Part shown: piece by piece, positions 41,560 through 50,711 of the stretch
Position numbering within the stretch: position 1 is the stretch's first letter
How the letters are laid out: every line of letters starts with the position of its first letter
Source of the DNA: Acutalibacter sp. 1XD8-36
GTDB lineage: Bacteria; Bacillota; Clostridia; Oscillospirales; Acutalibacteraceae
Length of the DNA stretch: 64,000 bases
Direction of reading: 5' to 3'
NCBI RefSeq assembly: GCF_009917525.1
Contig: NZ_QZDU01000003.1
Span: forward strand, 203,547-267,546
Translations under genes and position numbers: made by a program
Notes under the pieces: model-generated
Seen by the model: the letters and a program-made list of their open reading frames with translations, nothing else
Told to the model about the DNA's origin: nothing
Database searches by the model: none

Positions 41560-41596
41560 AATCAGAATATAACTCTTAAAGAGGGGGAGAGGGATT

Positions 41597-44500
41597 ATGC
41601 AGCAGAGGAACAGGCCCATATGGCAGCCGGTATCCTACGCCTTTCTTTTCCTGGCGGTAGTGTCGGTGCTGTTTTTTATCTATACGGCCCAGAACCAGGG
41701 GAGGATACAGGAGCAGAACAGGGTCTACGCCGAGGACTGCGCCAGGCAGACGGCTGAGCGCATAGGCAGCGAGTTCGACAATGCCCTGCAGCGCATTGAA
41801 AACTGCGCGTACCTGGTGGGCACCAAGGGGGAGGCCCCGAAGATAGACCAGGAGATGCTCATGGAGATGGAGCGCAATACCACCTTCGACGCCGTGCGCT
41901 TCACCGATGTGACAGGCAAAAACTACACCGCCGACGGCAAGACCAGCGACAGCTCCGACAGGGAGTATTTCAAAAGGGGCATGAGCGGCGAGAGCGGGAT
42001 AGAGGTGGTGTCCACCTGCAGGATAACCGGCAAGCCAATGATGGTCTTCTTCTCCCCTGTGAAGGCAGGGGAGGAGGTGTACGGCGTATTTCTGGGGCTG
42101 TACTTTGCCGAGGACTATATGCGCGACATGCTCTCGACCACCTACTTCGGGGAGCAGGCCCAGGTGTACCTGTGCCATATGGACGGCAGCATAATAGCCA
42201 GCTCCGGCGGCGGGACCCATACAGGGAACCTTCTTGACAATATGTCGGGGGCGGGGGTCATAGACAGGGGTGTGGCGAGGACCATAAAGACCACGGCCTT
42301 TGAGGAGGGCGGCAGCGTGTCCGTCTTCTGCAATGAGGAGAGCGATATCGACAACCTCTGCGCGGTGAGCCTGCCGGGGTACGACTACGTGCTTGTGCAG
42401 GCCTTCCCCAGGGACATAACAGAGAATATGCTAAGGCGGGCGAACAGCGCGGGTATCTGGCTAGAGGTCTGCCTGATAATCCTGTTTGTACTGTATGTGG
42501 CCTTCCTTATAATAAGGGCCGGACGGCAGCGCAGGCAGCTTGAGAAGGAGAATAAGACCTTCAGCGACGTGCTCCGGGGCATAAACATACTTTTCTCCTC
42601 CGTATACCTTATAGTGGACCTGGAGCAGGACAGCTACTCATATATGGCGGGGGAAGGCCCCCTGAACTCCGCTTTGCCCATGGAGGGGAAATACACCGAC
42701 AACGTGATACCCGCCCACGCCGCCGACCTGATAGGGGATGAGGGCAAGGCGGCATACCGGCAGTTTGCAAAGCCCGAGAACCTTATGGAGGGCCTGAAGG
42801 ACGCCGACTCCCTGGTGCACGAGTGCCATGTGCGCCGCAAGGGGAAGGAGGAGTGGGAGCACCTGATAGTGGTGTGCCTGGAGCGCCGGGAGAGCGTGCC
42901 GGTGAGGGCGCTCTATGTGCGCCAGAACGTGACGGAGCTAAAGCTCCGGGAGCTCAGGGAGCAGCGGGAGCGCTCCATACTGAACCGCAAGGCCAGGCAG
43001 TACAGGCTGGCGATAATGTCCAACGCCGTGAGCGCCTTTGAGTGCAACCTGACAAACGATATGATGGAGCAGGACGTGCTGAGGCTAAGGGACGGCAAGG
43101 CAACCTCCGCGCTGGAGGCCGTGGGGCTCAAAGCCCCCTGCAAAGCCTCGGAGTGCTTTAAGCGCTGGGTGCAGGAGGTGCTGCCGGAGTCCCGGGAGGC
43201 CTATGGTAAGTGTGCCGATGTGAATTACCTGAAGGCCCAGTTCGAGCGGGGGAACATGGAGACGGACGTGGACTTCTGGGAGTCCTGGGAGGGAGAGGCC
43301 CACTGTATAAGGCAGTCCTTTTTACTGACCCGGGACGAGGACACCGGGGACCTTATTGCCATGGTGGTCTCAAAGGATATCACAGAGCAGGAGCAGAAGC
43401 AGCGGGAGCAGACCCAGGCCCTGCAGGACGCCCTCATGCAGGCCCAGCACGCAAACCAGGCAAAGACCACCTTCCTCTCAAATATGAGCCACGATATCCG
43501 CACGCCCATGAACGCCATAATTGGCTTTGCAACCATAGCCGCAAGCCATATGGAGCGCACGGACCAGGTGCGGGACTGCCTGCAGAAGATACTCTCCTCC
43601 AGCAACCACCTGCTGGGGCTGATAAACGACATACTGGACATGAGCCGCATAGAGAGCGGCAAGCTTCAGATTCACAACCAGGAGTGCAATATACCCGAGC
43701 TCATGCACAACCTGGTGAATATAATCCAGCCCCAGGTGAAGTCGAAGCAGCTTGAGATGTTTATAGACACCTTCGAGGTGGTAAACGAGGACGTTATAGC
43801 GGACCCCTTAAAGCTGAACCAGATATTCATAAACCTTATGGGCAACGCCGTAAAATACACCCCCGCCGGCGGGACGGTAAGCTTCAGGATTATCCAGCGG
43901 CCCGCGTTTAAGCACGGCTGGGGGGAGTATGTGTTTATTGTAAAGGACAACGGAATCGGCATGTCAAAGGAGTTTGTGGAGCATATCTTCGAGCCATTTG
44001 AGCGGGAGTCCACCGCCACCCGCAGCGGCATACAGGGCGCGGGCCTTGGCATGGCGATTACAAAGAGCATAGTTGACATGATGAGCGGCGAGATAACCGT
44101 TGAGAGCGAGGTGGGCAAGGGCAGCACCTTCTCGGTGAGGATACCCTTAAAGCTCCAGGACGTGGAGAGGAACGCCCAGGAGATTAAGGAGCTCCAGGGC
44201 CTGCGCTCCATGGTGGTGGACGACGACTTCAACGTCTGCGACAGCGTGAGCAAAATGCTCAAGAGCATAGGCCTGCGCTCTGAGTGGACCACCTCGGGCC
44301 GGGAGGCGGCGTACAGGGCCAAGTCCGCCTATGAGGAGGGGGACCCCTACCATACCTATATAATAGACTGGCAGATGCCCGAGACCAGCGGCATAGAGAC
44401 CGCCAGGAAGATAAGGAGCGTGGTGGGCAACGACGCCCCCATAATCATCCTCACGGCCTACGACTGGGCGGATATTGAGGACGAGGCCAAGGCCGCTGGG

Positions 44501-45001
44501 ATTACCGCCTTCTGCGCAAAGCCCCTGTTTATGTCGGATTTAAGGTCGGCGCTGCTGGCTGCAAACAATATCGGCGGCACGGACCAGGCAGACGGCGTTA
44601 TCTGGACCGAGGCCGACTTTGAGGGCAGGAGGCTCCTGCTGGTGGAGGACAACGAGCTCAACCGGGAGATAGCCACGGTCATCCTGGAGGAGGCAGGGTT
44701 CGTGATAGAGTCCGCCCCCGACGGCACGGACGCTGTGTCCATGATGGAGAAGGCCGAGGAGGGCTATTATGACGGTGTGCTCATGGACGTGCAGATGCCG
44801 GTCATGAACGGCTACGAGGCTACCAAGGCCATACGCGCCCTTGACCGCCGGGACGTAAAGAACCTGCCTATTATAGCCATGACCGCCAACGCCATGGAGG
44901 ACGACAAGGAGGCGGCGCTGAAAAGCGGCATGAACGCCCACATAGCAAAGCCCATAGACATAGGCCTGCTGATGGATGTGCTCCAGCAGTTCCTGATGTG
45001 A
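41597..45001 (+). CDS. Hybrid sensor histidine kinase with two receiver domains
   Basis: This large membrane phosphorelay protein has 1134 residues. Membrane helices at about 12-28 and 286-305 enclose an extracellular sensor of about 255 residues that looks like a Cache domain (TTFDAVRFTDVTGKNYTADG). A PAS-like cytoplasmic region follows. The kinase core has SNMSHDIRTPMNAIIG with His632 and an ATPase domain with GNAVKYT and GAGLGMAI. Two receivers end the protein, with phospho-acceptors Asp924 (IIDWQMPE) and Asp1064 (LMDVQMPVMNG). No output domain or partner regulator adjoins. Confidence 0.95.
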   Translation: MQQRNRPIWQPVSYAFLFLAVVSVLFFIYTAQNQGRIQEQNRVYAEDCARQTAERIGSEFDNALQRIENCAYLVGTKGEAPKIDQEMLMEMERNTTFDAVRFTDVTGKNYTADGKTSDSSDREYFKRGMSGESGIEVVSTCRITGKPMMVFFSPVKAGEEVYGVFLGLYFAEDYMRDMLSTTYFGEQAQVYLCHMDGSIIASSGGGTHTGNLLDNMSGAGVIDRGVARTIKTTAFEEGGSVSVFCNEESDIDNLCAVSLPGYDYVLVQAFPRDITENMLRRANSAGIWLEVCLIILFVLYVAFLIIRAGRQRRQLEKENKTFSDVLRGINILFSSVYLIVDLEQDSYSYMAGEGPLNSALPMEGKYTDNVIPAHAADLIGDEGKAAYRQFAKPENLMEGLKDADSLVHECHVRRKGKEEWEHLIVVCLERRESVPVRALYVRQNVTELKLRELREQRERSILNRKARQYRLAIMSNAVSAFECNLTNDMMEQDVLRLRDGKATSALEAVGLKAPCKASECFKRWVQEVLPESREAYGKCADVNYLKAQFERGNMETDVDFWESWEGEAHCIRQSFLLTRDEDTGDLIAMVVSKDITEQEQKQREQTQALQDALMQAQHANQAKTTFLSNMSHDIRTPMNAIIGFATIAASHMERTDQVRDCLQKILSSSNHLLGLINDILDMSRIESGKLQIHNQECNIPELMHNLVNIIQPQVKSKQLEMFIDTFEVVNEDVIADPLKLNQIFINLMGNAVKYTPAGGTVSFRIIQRPAFKHGWGEYVFIVKDNGIGMSKEFVEHIFEPFERESTATRSGIQGAGLGMAITKSIVDMMSGEITVESEVGKGSTFSVRIPLKLQDVERNAQEIKELQGLRSMVVDDDFNVCDSVSKMLKSIGLRSEWTTSGREAAYRAKSAYEEGDPYHTYIIDWQMPETSGIETARKIRSVVGNDAPIIILTAYDWADIEDEAKAAGITAFCAKPLFMSDLRSALLAANNIGGTDQADGVIWTEADFEGRRLLLVEDNELNREIATVILEEAGFVIESAPDGTDAVSMMEKAEEGYYDGVLMDVQMPVMNGYEATKAIRALDRRDVKNLPIIAMTANAMEDDKEAALKSGMNAHIAKPIDIGLLMDVLQQFLM

Positions 45002-45012
45002 GCGGATATACC

Positions 45013-45043
45013 CTAAAGACAGGCTGCACCGGCCTGTCTTTAG
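45013..45043 (+). terminator. Terminator of the hybrid kinase gene
   Basis: CTAAAGACAGGC (45013-45024) and GCCTGTCTTTAG (45032-45043) pair perfectly; TATGTTATTT follows. Confidence 0.85.
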
Positions 45044-45126
45044 TATGTTATTTGAGTTATTTAAGAGCTTAATATTTATTTAAAATAGTAAAAATTAAAG
45101 TAATAAGAGCGGTAAGGGGAAAAACG

Positions 45127-45291
45127 ATGGATACAGAATTTCAGTACCGGGAGGCCATAAGCCCCGGGGAGATGAACAGCCTGCGGACCTCCGTGGGCTT
45201 TAGGCAGATAGACCCGAGGCAGCTCGAGGCGGGGCTCCGGGACAGTGCGGGTATGGGGGCGCATGATTTGCCGGATTTTACATTTCGATGA
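45127..45291 (+). pseudogene. Truncated GNAT acetyltransferase fragment
   Basis: A 54-residue frame starts MDTEFQYREAISPGEMNSLR and continues TSVGFRQIDPRQLEAGLRDS, which resembles the N-terminus of clostridial GNAT acetyltransferases. The acetyl-CoA-binding core is absent: the frame stops inside a 35-bp repeat (45277-45311). AGGGGAAAAACG is a weak ribosome site. I read it as a gene truncated by a deletion or insertion ending at the repeat. Confidence 0.65.
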
Positions 45292-45311
45292 TGTTTTCCT
45301 GAATACTTGAT
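45277..45311 (+). promoter_or_regulatory. 35-bp direct repeat upstream of the DUF6034-like gene, putative operator
   Basis: TTTACATTTCGATGATG and TTTTCCTGAATACTTGAT form the sequence. The same 35 bases, with one change, lie at 49103-49137. A promoter TTGATT (45307-45312), 18 bases, TATGAT (45331-45336) abuts it. Repeat plus -35 overlap is the usual position for an OmpR-type activator, and such a regulator is encoded between the two copies. Confidence 0.75.
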
Positions 45312-45364
45312 TACCTCCCGGCTGGTATGATATGATAAACCTAAGAGACAGGAGGACAAGTACC

Positions 45365-47023
45365 ATGGGAAAAATGACGGTGAAAAAGCTGGCGGCTCTT
45401 CTCTGCGCTGCCGTGCTCACAGCTTCACTTGCGGCCTGCCAGGAGGACCCCGAGGGCTCCATAGTGGCAAATAAGGACATGGATAAGCTCATAGAGGAGG
45501 GCGCGGCCTCGGACGGCAGCAGGGTGGACGCCGGGGAGCTCATTAAGGATGCCGGGAAGACTGAGGCCTATAAGACCACCATCGAGAGCCAGAACCTGGA
45601 GGTGAAGGCAGAGGTCGACGCCCAGGTGGAGCTGCCGGAAGCTGAGAAGCTGTCAATCTACAGGGTGAGGCAGAAGCCATTTACCCAGGAGTTTCTGGAT
45701 AAGGCGAGGGCCGAGCTCTGCGGGGACGTGGAGCTGTACGACGGCGAGGCTACAAGGGTCCGCACGAAAAAGGACATTGAATGGGAGATACAGAGCTGGC
45801 GGCAGGCGGTGGCGGAGCATGAGGCCCATAGTGAGGAGATGAAGAACGACCCCAACATTCCAGAGGGCGAGGGCTTTACCGCTGAGGAGATAGAAGAGCA
45901 GAATAAGGCGTACCGCGAGGAAGCCCAGAGAGAAATTGACAGGCTCCAGGAGGAATACGAGGCGGCCCCCGCGGAGATAAACTATGCCGGCTATCCCACA
46001 GACGGCAAGCTTCGCTCCGTAATGGAGCTCAGCGGCAGCAAGCCCGACAGCGAATACTACACCTGGATGAAAGACCTCAGCATAGACGGGGACCAGTGCT
46101 TCTACGGCATATCCGACGGCAGCGACGGATTTTACCGCACGCTCTACGTCCAGAATAACGCCGACTACAGCAACCAGCTCATATACCGGAAGGATATGGA
46201 GGAGCACGCCTATTTCGGCATAATAGTGGAGGACACCATATTTGACACCCACACACTGAACCCAAGGCTTCCGGGGACAGGCACCTCCTATGAGGAGTTC
46301 TTTAGGGCCCACGGCGTGCCCGGGAACGTGCTGCCGGAAGGCACCATCTTTGACAGTGAGGACATTGCCTTCACCCCACTGGGCAGCACCACAGTGGATA
46401 TGCCCGAGGAGGAGGCAGAGTCCCTCGCTCAGGGGCTGCTTGACAAGCTTGACCTTACCGGCTTCGCCTTGGAGCAGGGCGGGCTCTATACGGAGATGGA
46501 CGGGCTTAACTACCGGGTAAACTACATCTTCAGTTACCGCCGGGAAGAGGACGGCGTAATGCTCACCCAGTCCAGCGGCGGAAAGTTACAGTACGGCAAC
46601 TCCAGTCCGGACGGCGGCTTTAATAAGCAGTTATGGCCCGGGGAGTGCATAGAGGTGCGCGTTGACGACAGCGGCATAACGGGCTTCAGGTACAACGCCC
46701 CCCTTGAGATAACCGAGACAGTGGTAGAGGGCACCTCCCTCAAGACCTTTGACGAGGTGAAGGGCATATTCGAGCAGATGTTGCCGATAGTGCTGGCTGA
46801 AAGCGACTATGAGTGCAAGGCGAAGGTCGACCGCGTGCGCCTGAGCTACTCCCGGATAAGCGAGAAGGACAGCTTCGACACAGGCCTTATTGTGCCGGTG
46901 TGGAGCTTTGAGGGGAGAGCCACGGCCTACAGCGAGGGGTACCCGGTCTATGAGCAAAGCGGCACGCTGCTGGCGGTAAACGCCATTGACGGCTCCGTGA
47001 TAGATGCCGACTTAGGATACTGA
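45365..47023 (+). CDS. DUF6034-like lipoprotein
   Basis: The 552-residue protein starts MGKMTVKKLAALLCAAVLTA with lipobox SLAAC (Cys25). The mature part has a Glu-rich coiled segment at about 160-215 and a C-terminal region SDYECKAKVDRVRLSYSRIS to GLIVPVWSFEGRA. That region resembles DUF6034 and YycI-like surface proteins found with two-component systems. Assignment is from motif memory. It precedes and is probably cotranscribed with the regulator and kinase, so a role in sensing is likely. Confidence 0.72.
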   Translation: MGKMTVKKLAALLCAAVLTASLAACQEDPEGSIVANKDMDKLIEEGAASDGSRVDAGELIKDAGKTEAYKTTIESQNLEVKAEVDAQVELPEAEKLSIYRVRQKPFTQEFLDKARAELCGDVELYDGEATRVRTKKDIEWEIQSWRQAVAEHEAHSEEMKNDPNIPEGEGFTAEEIEEQNKAYREEAQREIDRLQEEYEAAPAEINYAGYPTDGKLRSVMELSGSKPDSEYYTWMKDLSIDGDQCFYGISDGSDGFYRTLYVQNNADYSNQLIYRKDMEEHAYFGIIVEDTIFDTHTLNPRLPGTGTSYEEFFRAHGVPGNVLPEGTIFDSEDIAFTPLGSTTVDMPEEEAESLAQGLLDKLDLTGFALEQGGLYTEMDGLNYRVNYIFSYRREEDGVMLTQSSGGKLQYGNSSPDGGFNKQLWPGECIEVRVDDSGITGFRYNAPLEITETVVEGTSLKTFDEVKGIFEQMLPIVLAESDYECKAKVDRVRLSYSRISEKDSFDTGLIVPVWSFEGRATAYSEGYPVYEQSGTLLAVNAIDGSVIDADLGY

Positions 47024-47087
47024 TACAGGATAGAGGCAGGGCCTGCTCGCGCGGGCTCTACTGCCGTTTAAGGGAGGGCTTAATAAT

Positions 47088-47753
47088 ATGCACAAGCGCA
47101 TTTTGGTGCTGGAGGACGAGGAGGCTATCGCAAGCATGATAGCCATGAATTTAAAGGTGGCAGGGATGGAGCCGGTGGTGTTTTCAGACGGCCTGAAGCT
47201 ACAGCAGGCCCTAAGCGGGGACCACGCCTTCGACCTTGCCATTTTAGACGTGATGGTTCCGGGGCTGGACGGATTCGGGGTTTTCGGGCTTTTGAAGCCG
47301 TATAAAATACCGGTGATATTCCTGACCGCCAGGGACGACCTGGAGTCCAAGCTAAGAGGGCTCACCGGCGGCGCTGAAGACTATATGGTGAAGCCATTCC
47401 AGGTGATGGAGCTGCTGGTGCGGGTGGAAAAGGTGCTTATGAGGACGTCCAAGGGGGACGTGCTGCGGGTGCTGGATTTGGAAATAGACCTGGAGGGCCA
47501 TAGGGTGCGCAAAAACGGCGTGGAGGTTGCCCTAAAGCCTATGGAGTTTGACCTTTTGGTGGTGCTGGCAAAGCACAGGAACATAGCCGTCTCCAGGGAG
47601 GACCTGATAGGCCTGGTCTGGGGCAGCGGCTACCTGGGGGAGAGCCGCACGGTGGACGTGCATATAGGCCAGCTCAGAAAGAAGCTGGGGCTGCAGAAGG
47701 CTATAAAGACCGTGCCGAAGCTGGGCTATAGGCTGGAGGACGAGGGCCTATGA
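47088..47753 (+). CDS. OmpR-family response regulator
   Basis: The receiver domain reads RILVLEDEEAIASMIAMNLK with phospho-acceptor Asp54 (LAILDVMVPGLDG) and Lys in MVKPF. It is followed by a winged-helix DNA-binding domain with GESRTVDVHIGQLRKKLG. Length is 221 residues. It overlaps the kinase gene by four bases. The 35-bp repeat upstream of both neighbouring operons is its probable target. Confidence 0.95.
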   Translation: MHKRILVLEDEEAIASMIAMNLKVAGMEPVVFSDGLKLQQALSGDHAFDLAILDVMVPGLDGFGVFGLLKPYKIPVIFLTARDDLESKLRGLTGGAEDYMVKPFQVMELLVRVEKVLMRTSKGDVLRVLDLEIDLEGHRVRKNGVEVALKPMEFDLLVVLAKHRNIAVSREDLIGLVWGSGYLGESRTVDVHIGQLRKKLGLQKAIKTVPKLGYRLEDEGL

Positions 47754-49099
47754 AGCTGCGGGTGAAGCTGTCGCTGCTGGCGGGAGCGGTGCTGCTGCTG
47801 GCTACCCTGCTGTGCAACGGCCTGAGCTTTTCCATCAGCCGCCGGACGATACTCCAGGAGGCCGCGCGCGGCGCCTATGCCCAAAGCGAGGCGGCCTTCC
47901 AGGGCTTCGAGAGCTACTGCGGCAGGTTTCAGGGTGAATTGAGCCCATCGGCCGGGGTGTACTGGCTGAAATCCCAAAACCAGGAGTACAGCATACTTCT
48001 GAGAAACGGCGAGGCGGTATATAACCCCACCGTGCTGGAGCCCTCGGAGCTCAGGACAACTCCAAAAGGGGGCCGCGAACCCCAGGAGGCCGGGCTCTAT
48101 CACGGCAGGCGGCTGCTGGCGTACAGCTTCGAGGCAGTGTCCCCATATACCTTTATACATATCGTAGACGTGACGGACACCTACCTGAGCCTGTACCGCC
48201 TGGCGGCACAGGAGGCTGCGCTCTCAGCGGCGGTGCTGGTAGGGGGCGCTCTGGCGGTGTTTCTGATTCTGCGCAGGGCCCTGCGCCCCCTGCAGGCCCT
48301 CTCGGATGGGGCCAACTCCATTGCGGCGGGGGCCTACGGGCAGCGGGTGCCGGAGTCGGGCAGGGACGAGCTTGCGGGCCTGGGGCGGGACTTTAACCGC
48401 ATGGCTGGGGCGGTGGAGGAGCATATAAGGCGGGTGGAGGAGAGCGAGGAGCAGAAGACCATGTTCATGGCAAGCCTCACCCACGAGCTGAAGACCCCCC
48501 TCACTGCCATTTCAGGCTATGGGCAGACCCTGCGCTACGCAAAGCTCAGCGACGAGGACAGGGATACCGCCCTAATGTACATCTGCCGGGAGAGCGGCAG
48601 GCTTGACAGGCTCTCAAAGAAAATGCTGCGCCTGCTGGAACTGGACCGGGACGTTCCCATTACCTTCGAGCCTGTCCCAATCGCCAGCCTTGCCGCCGGC
48701 GCCCGGGAGACATGCATTCCGGGGGCTGCAAAGCGGGGGGTGTCTATAGTGCTGGGGCCTCTGGAGGGGGATATCCCCTGCGACAGGGACTTAATGACAG
48801 AGGTGATAGTAAACCTGGTGGACAACGGCATAAAGGCCTGCAAAGAAGGCGGCAGGGTGGTCATAAGCTCCGAGGGGGGCCGCGTCACAGTGGAGGACAG
48901 CGGCTGCGGCATACCACAAGAGGAAATAGCCCGCCTGACAGAGGCCTTCTACATGGTGGACAAATCCAGAAGCAGGCAGAGCGGCGGGGCAGGGCTGGGC
49001 CTTGCCCTGGCAGCGGTGATTCTGAGGAGGCATGGCATGAGGCTCCATATAGAGAGCCGGGTGGGCGAGGGCACTCGGGCGGTCCTGGAGAAGTGCTGA
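47750..49099 (+). CDS. Sensor histidine kinase
   Basis: The 449-residue membrane kinase has helices at about 5-27 and 150-172, enclosing a short extracellular domain. A HAMP segment ends near FNRMAGAVEEH. The HisKA motif is MASLTHELKTPLTAISG with His245, and the ATPase core has LVDNGIKACKEGG and GGAGLGLALAAVI. It pairs with the regulator upstream through an ATGA overlap. Confidence 0.95.
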   Translation: MKLRVKLSLLAGAVLLLATLLCNGLSFSISRRTILQEAARGAYAQSEAAFQGFESYCGRFQGELSPSAGVYWLKSQNQEYSILLRNGEAVYNPTVLEPSELRTTPKGGREPQEAGLYHGRRLLAYSFEAVSPYTFIHIVDVTDTYLSLYRLAAQEAALSAAVLVGGALAVFLILRRALRPLQALSDGANSIAAGAYGQRVPESGRDELAGLGRDFNRMAGAVEEHIRRVEESEEQKTMFMASLTHELKTPLTAISGYGQTLRYAKLSDEDRDTALMYICRESGRLDRLSKKMLRLLELDRDVPITFEPVPIASLAAGARETCIPGAAKRGVSIVLGPLEGDIPCDRDLMTEVIVNLVDNGIKACKEGGRVVISSEGGRVTVEDSGCGIPQEEIARLTEAFYMVDKSRSRQSGGAGLGLALAAVILRRHGMRLHIESRVGEGTRAVLEKC

Positions 49100-49102
49100 G
49101 TG

Positions 49103-49137
49103 TTTACATTTTGATGATGTTTTCCTGAATACTTGAT
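49103..49137 (+). promoter_or_regulatory. 35-bp direct repeat upstream of the ABC export operon, putative operator
   Basis: It is identical to 45277-45311 except for one base, and ends 68 bases before the first gene of the operon. A clear -10 is not seen; TTTAGT 18 bases after TTGATG is the best candidate, so the promoter may depend on an activator. Confidence 0.72.
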
Positions 49138-49205
49138 GAACTGAAAGGTGCTAAACTTTAGTCAAAGCCTAAAGCTCCGGCATCTTTTTGTTTTGTGGTG
49201 ATATA

Positions 49206-49823
49206 ATGAACAGCTTTGAGACGGACCTGAGGCGGGCGGTGCTGTCCGTAAGGTTCCTGGCAGCGGTGGTCCTACAGCTTGGGATACTCCTCTATGAGGG
49301 GGAGGCCTCCCAGCTATATAAAATAAGCGTCCCCCTGGCGTGCACCCTGCCATACGCCGGGGGCTGGCTGGACGAGTACAAGTCGGGCTATGCGAGGCTC
49401 GCCCTGGTACGGGGCAGCATGAGGGGGTACATCCTGGGAAAGTTCCTGGCCTGTACCATAGCCGGGGGTGGGGCCGAGGCGCTGGCGGCGTGGGCATACG
49501 GCGCCCTGAGGGCGGCGGATATGCCCTATGCCAGGACCTTCCTTACAGCGGCCCTATGGGCGGCAGCGGCGGCGGTGCTGGCGGCGCTGTCAGACAGCAA
49601 GTATATAGCCTACGGCGGGGCCTTTGTAATATGCTATTTCCTGGTGATAGCCTGCGAGCGCTACTGGCCCTGGCTCTACTGCCTGCACCCCCACGAGTGG
49701 CTGGAGCTAAGCCATGCCTGGCCCTTCGAGGGCGCGGGGGTGCAGGCGCTGCTCTCGGGGCTGATACTGGACCTTGGGCTGCTGTACTATATTATTTTAA
49801 AGGGGAGGCTTGAGCGTGGATAA
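49206..49823 (+). CDS. Membrane protein, ABC-2 permease-like
   Basis: The 205-residue protein starts MNSFETDLRRAVLSVRFLAA and has five to six hydrophobic segments (for example AAALWAAAAAVLAAL-like stretches near 115-135). It has no ATPase motif. With the next gene and the ATPase at 50712 it likely forms an exporter, in the style of the split bacitracin- or lantibiotic-type permeases. Its 3' end overlaps the next start. Confidence 0.75.
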   Translation: MNSFETDLRRAVLSVRFLAAVVLQLGILLYEGEASQLYKISVPLACTLPYAGGWLDEYKSGYARLALVRGSMRGYILGKFLACTIAGGGAEALAAWAYGALRAADMPYARTFLTAALWAAAAAVLAALSDSKYIAYGGAFVICYFLVIACERYWPWLYCLHPHEWLELSHAWPFEGAGVQALLSGLILDLGLLYYIILKGRLERG

Positions 49824-50709
49824 GCTCCGGCAGATACTCATAACCGCAATGGTAAATTTCAGCCGCTGGCCTAAGAGCCCGCAGATTTGGCTGGGCTTCA
49901 GCCTGGGCTTTATCGCCTGCTTCCTGCTGTCGGGGAAGGTGGTGGACTTCGCGGGGGAGCAGGAGACATTGTTACAGATGTTCGAGCCATTCATCTGGAC
50001 CTTCGGGGACTCAAACTCCATACTGCTCATATCCCTCTGCCTGCTGCTGCTCTTCGGGGACCTGCCAAACCTCAATAACGAGGCGCCCCTATTTCTTGTG
50101 CGCACCAGCCGCCTGTGCTGGATGGCGGGGCAGGTGCTGTACCTGGCCATTGCCACCACAGTTTTCACCGGATTCATACTCCTCTCCACCTGCCTGCTCT
50201 GCGGGGCCCGGGCCTTCTCGGGGAATATGTGGAGTGAGACGGCGGCTATCTTGGGCTACTCGGGGATAGGGAGGAGCATAGCGGTCCCGGCCTTTGTAAA
50301 GGTGCTGGAGCTCACCTTCCCATACCCGTGCACCCTGCATATCTTCGCCCTAATGCTGGGCTACTCCCTGGTGCTTTCGGCCCTGATATTTTTCTTTAAC
50401 CTTCTGAGGGGCCGGATGGGTATGCTGGCCGGGGCGGCCTTCAGCGGCTTCGGCTTCTTCCTGACGCCCGAGGTGATAAGCGGCTGGCTGCACCTTGACA
50501 GCCTGGAGAAGAGCACGGCAAACATCATCTTCGGCTGGCTCTCCCCCCTGAACCATGCCACCTACTATATGCACAGCTTCGGCTACGACAACCTCCCCCG
50601 CCTTTGGGATTCCTATGGCTTTTTCATTGCAGGCAGCCTGTTTATCTACCTGCTGGCCTTCTGGCGGGTGAGAAATTATTCCTTTAATTTTACCGGAACG
50701 GAGCGCTGA
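49816..50709 (+). CDS. Second membrane subunit of the ABC exporter
   Basis: This 297-residue protein has about seven hydrophobic segments, including WLGFSLGFIACFLLSGKVVD and a C-terminal GFFIAGSLFIYLLAFWRV. GTG 49816 is eight bases after AGGGGAGG and is preferred to the TTG at 49810. It overlaps the previous gene by eight bases. Fold and context suggest a permease subunit; substrate unknown. Confidence 0.75.
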   Translation: MDKLRQILITAMVNFSRWPKSPQIWLGFSLGFIACFLLSGKVVDFAGEQETLLQMFEPFIWTFGDSNSILLISLCLLLLFGDLPNLNNEAPLFLVRTSRLCWMAGQVLYLAIATTVFTGFILLSTCLLCGARAFSGNMWSETAAILGYSGIGRSIAVPAFVKVLELTFPYPCTLHIFALMLGYSLVLSALIFFFNLLRGRMGMLAGAAFSGFGFFLTPEVISGWLHLDSLEKSTANIIFGWLSPLNHATYYMHSFGYDNLPRLWDSYGFFIAGSLFIYLLAFWRVRNYSFNFTGTER

Positions 50710-50711
50710 CA

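Noticed and set aside
45277..49137. att sites of an integrated element
   Set aside because: The 35-bp copies each lie upstream of an operon at a similar distance and no integrase is present, so a shared operator is the simpler reading.
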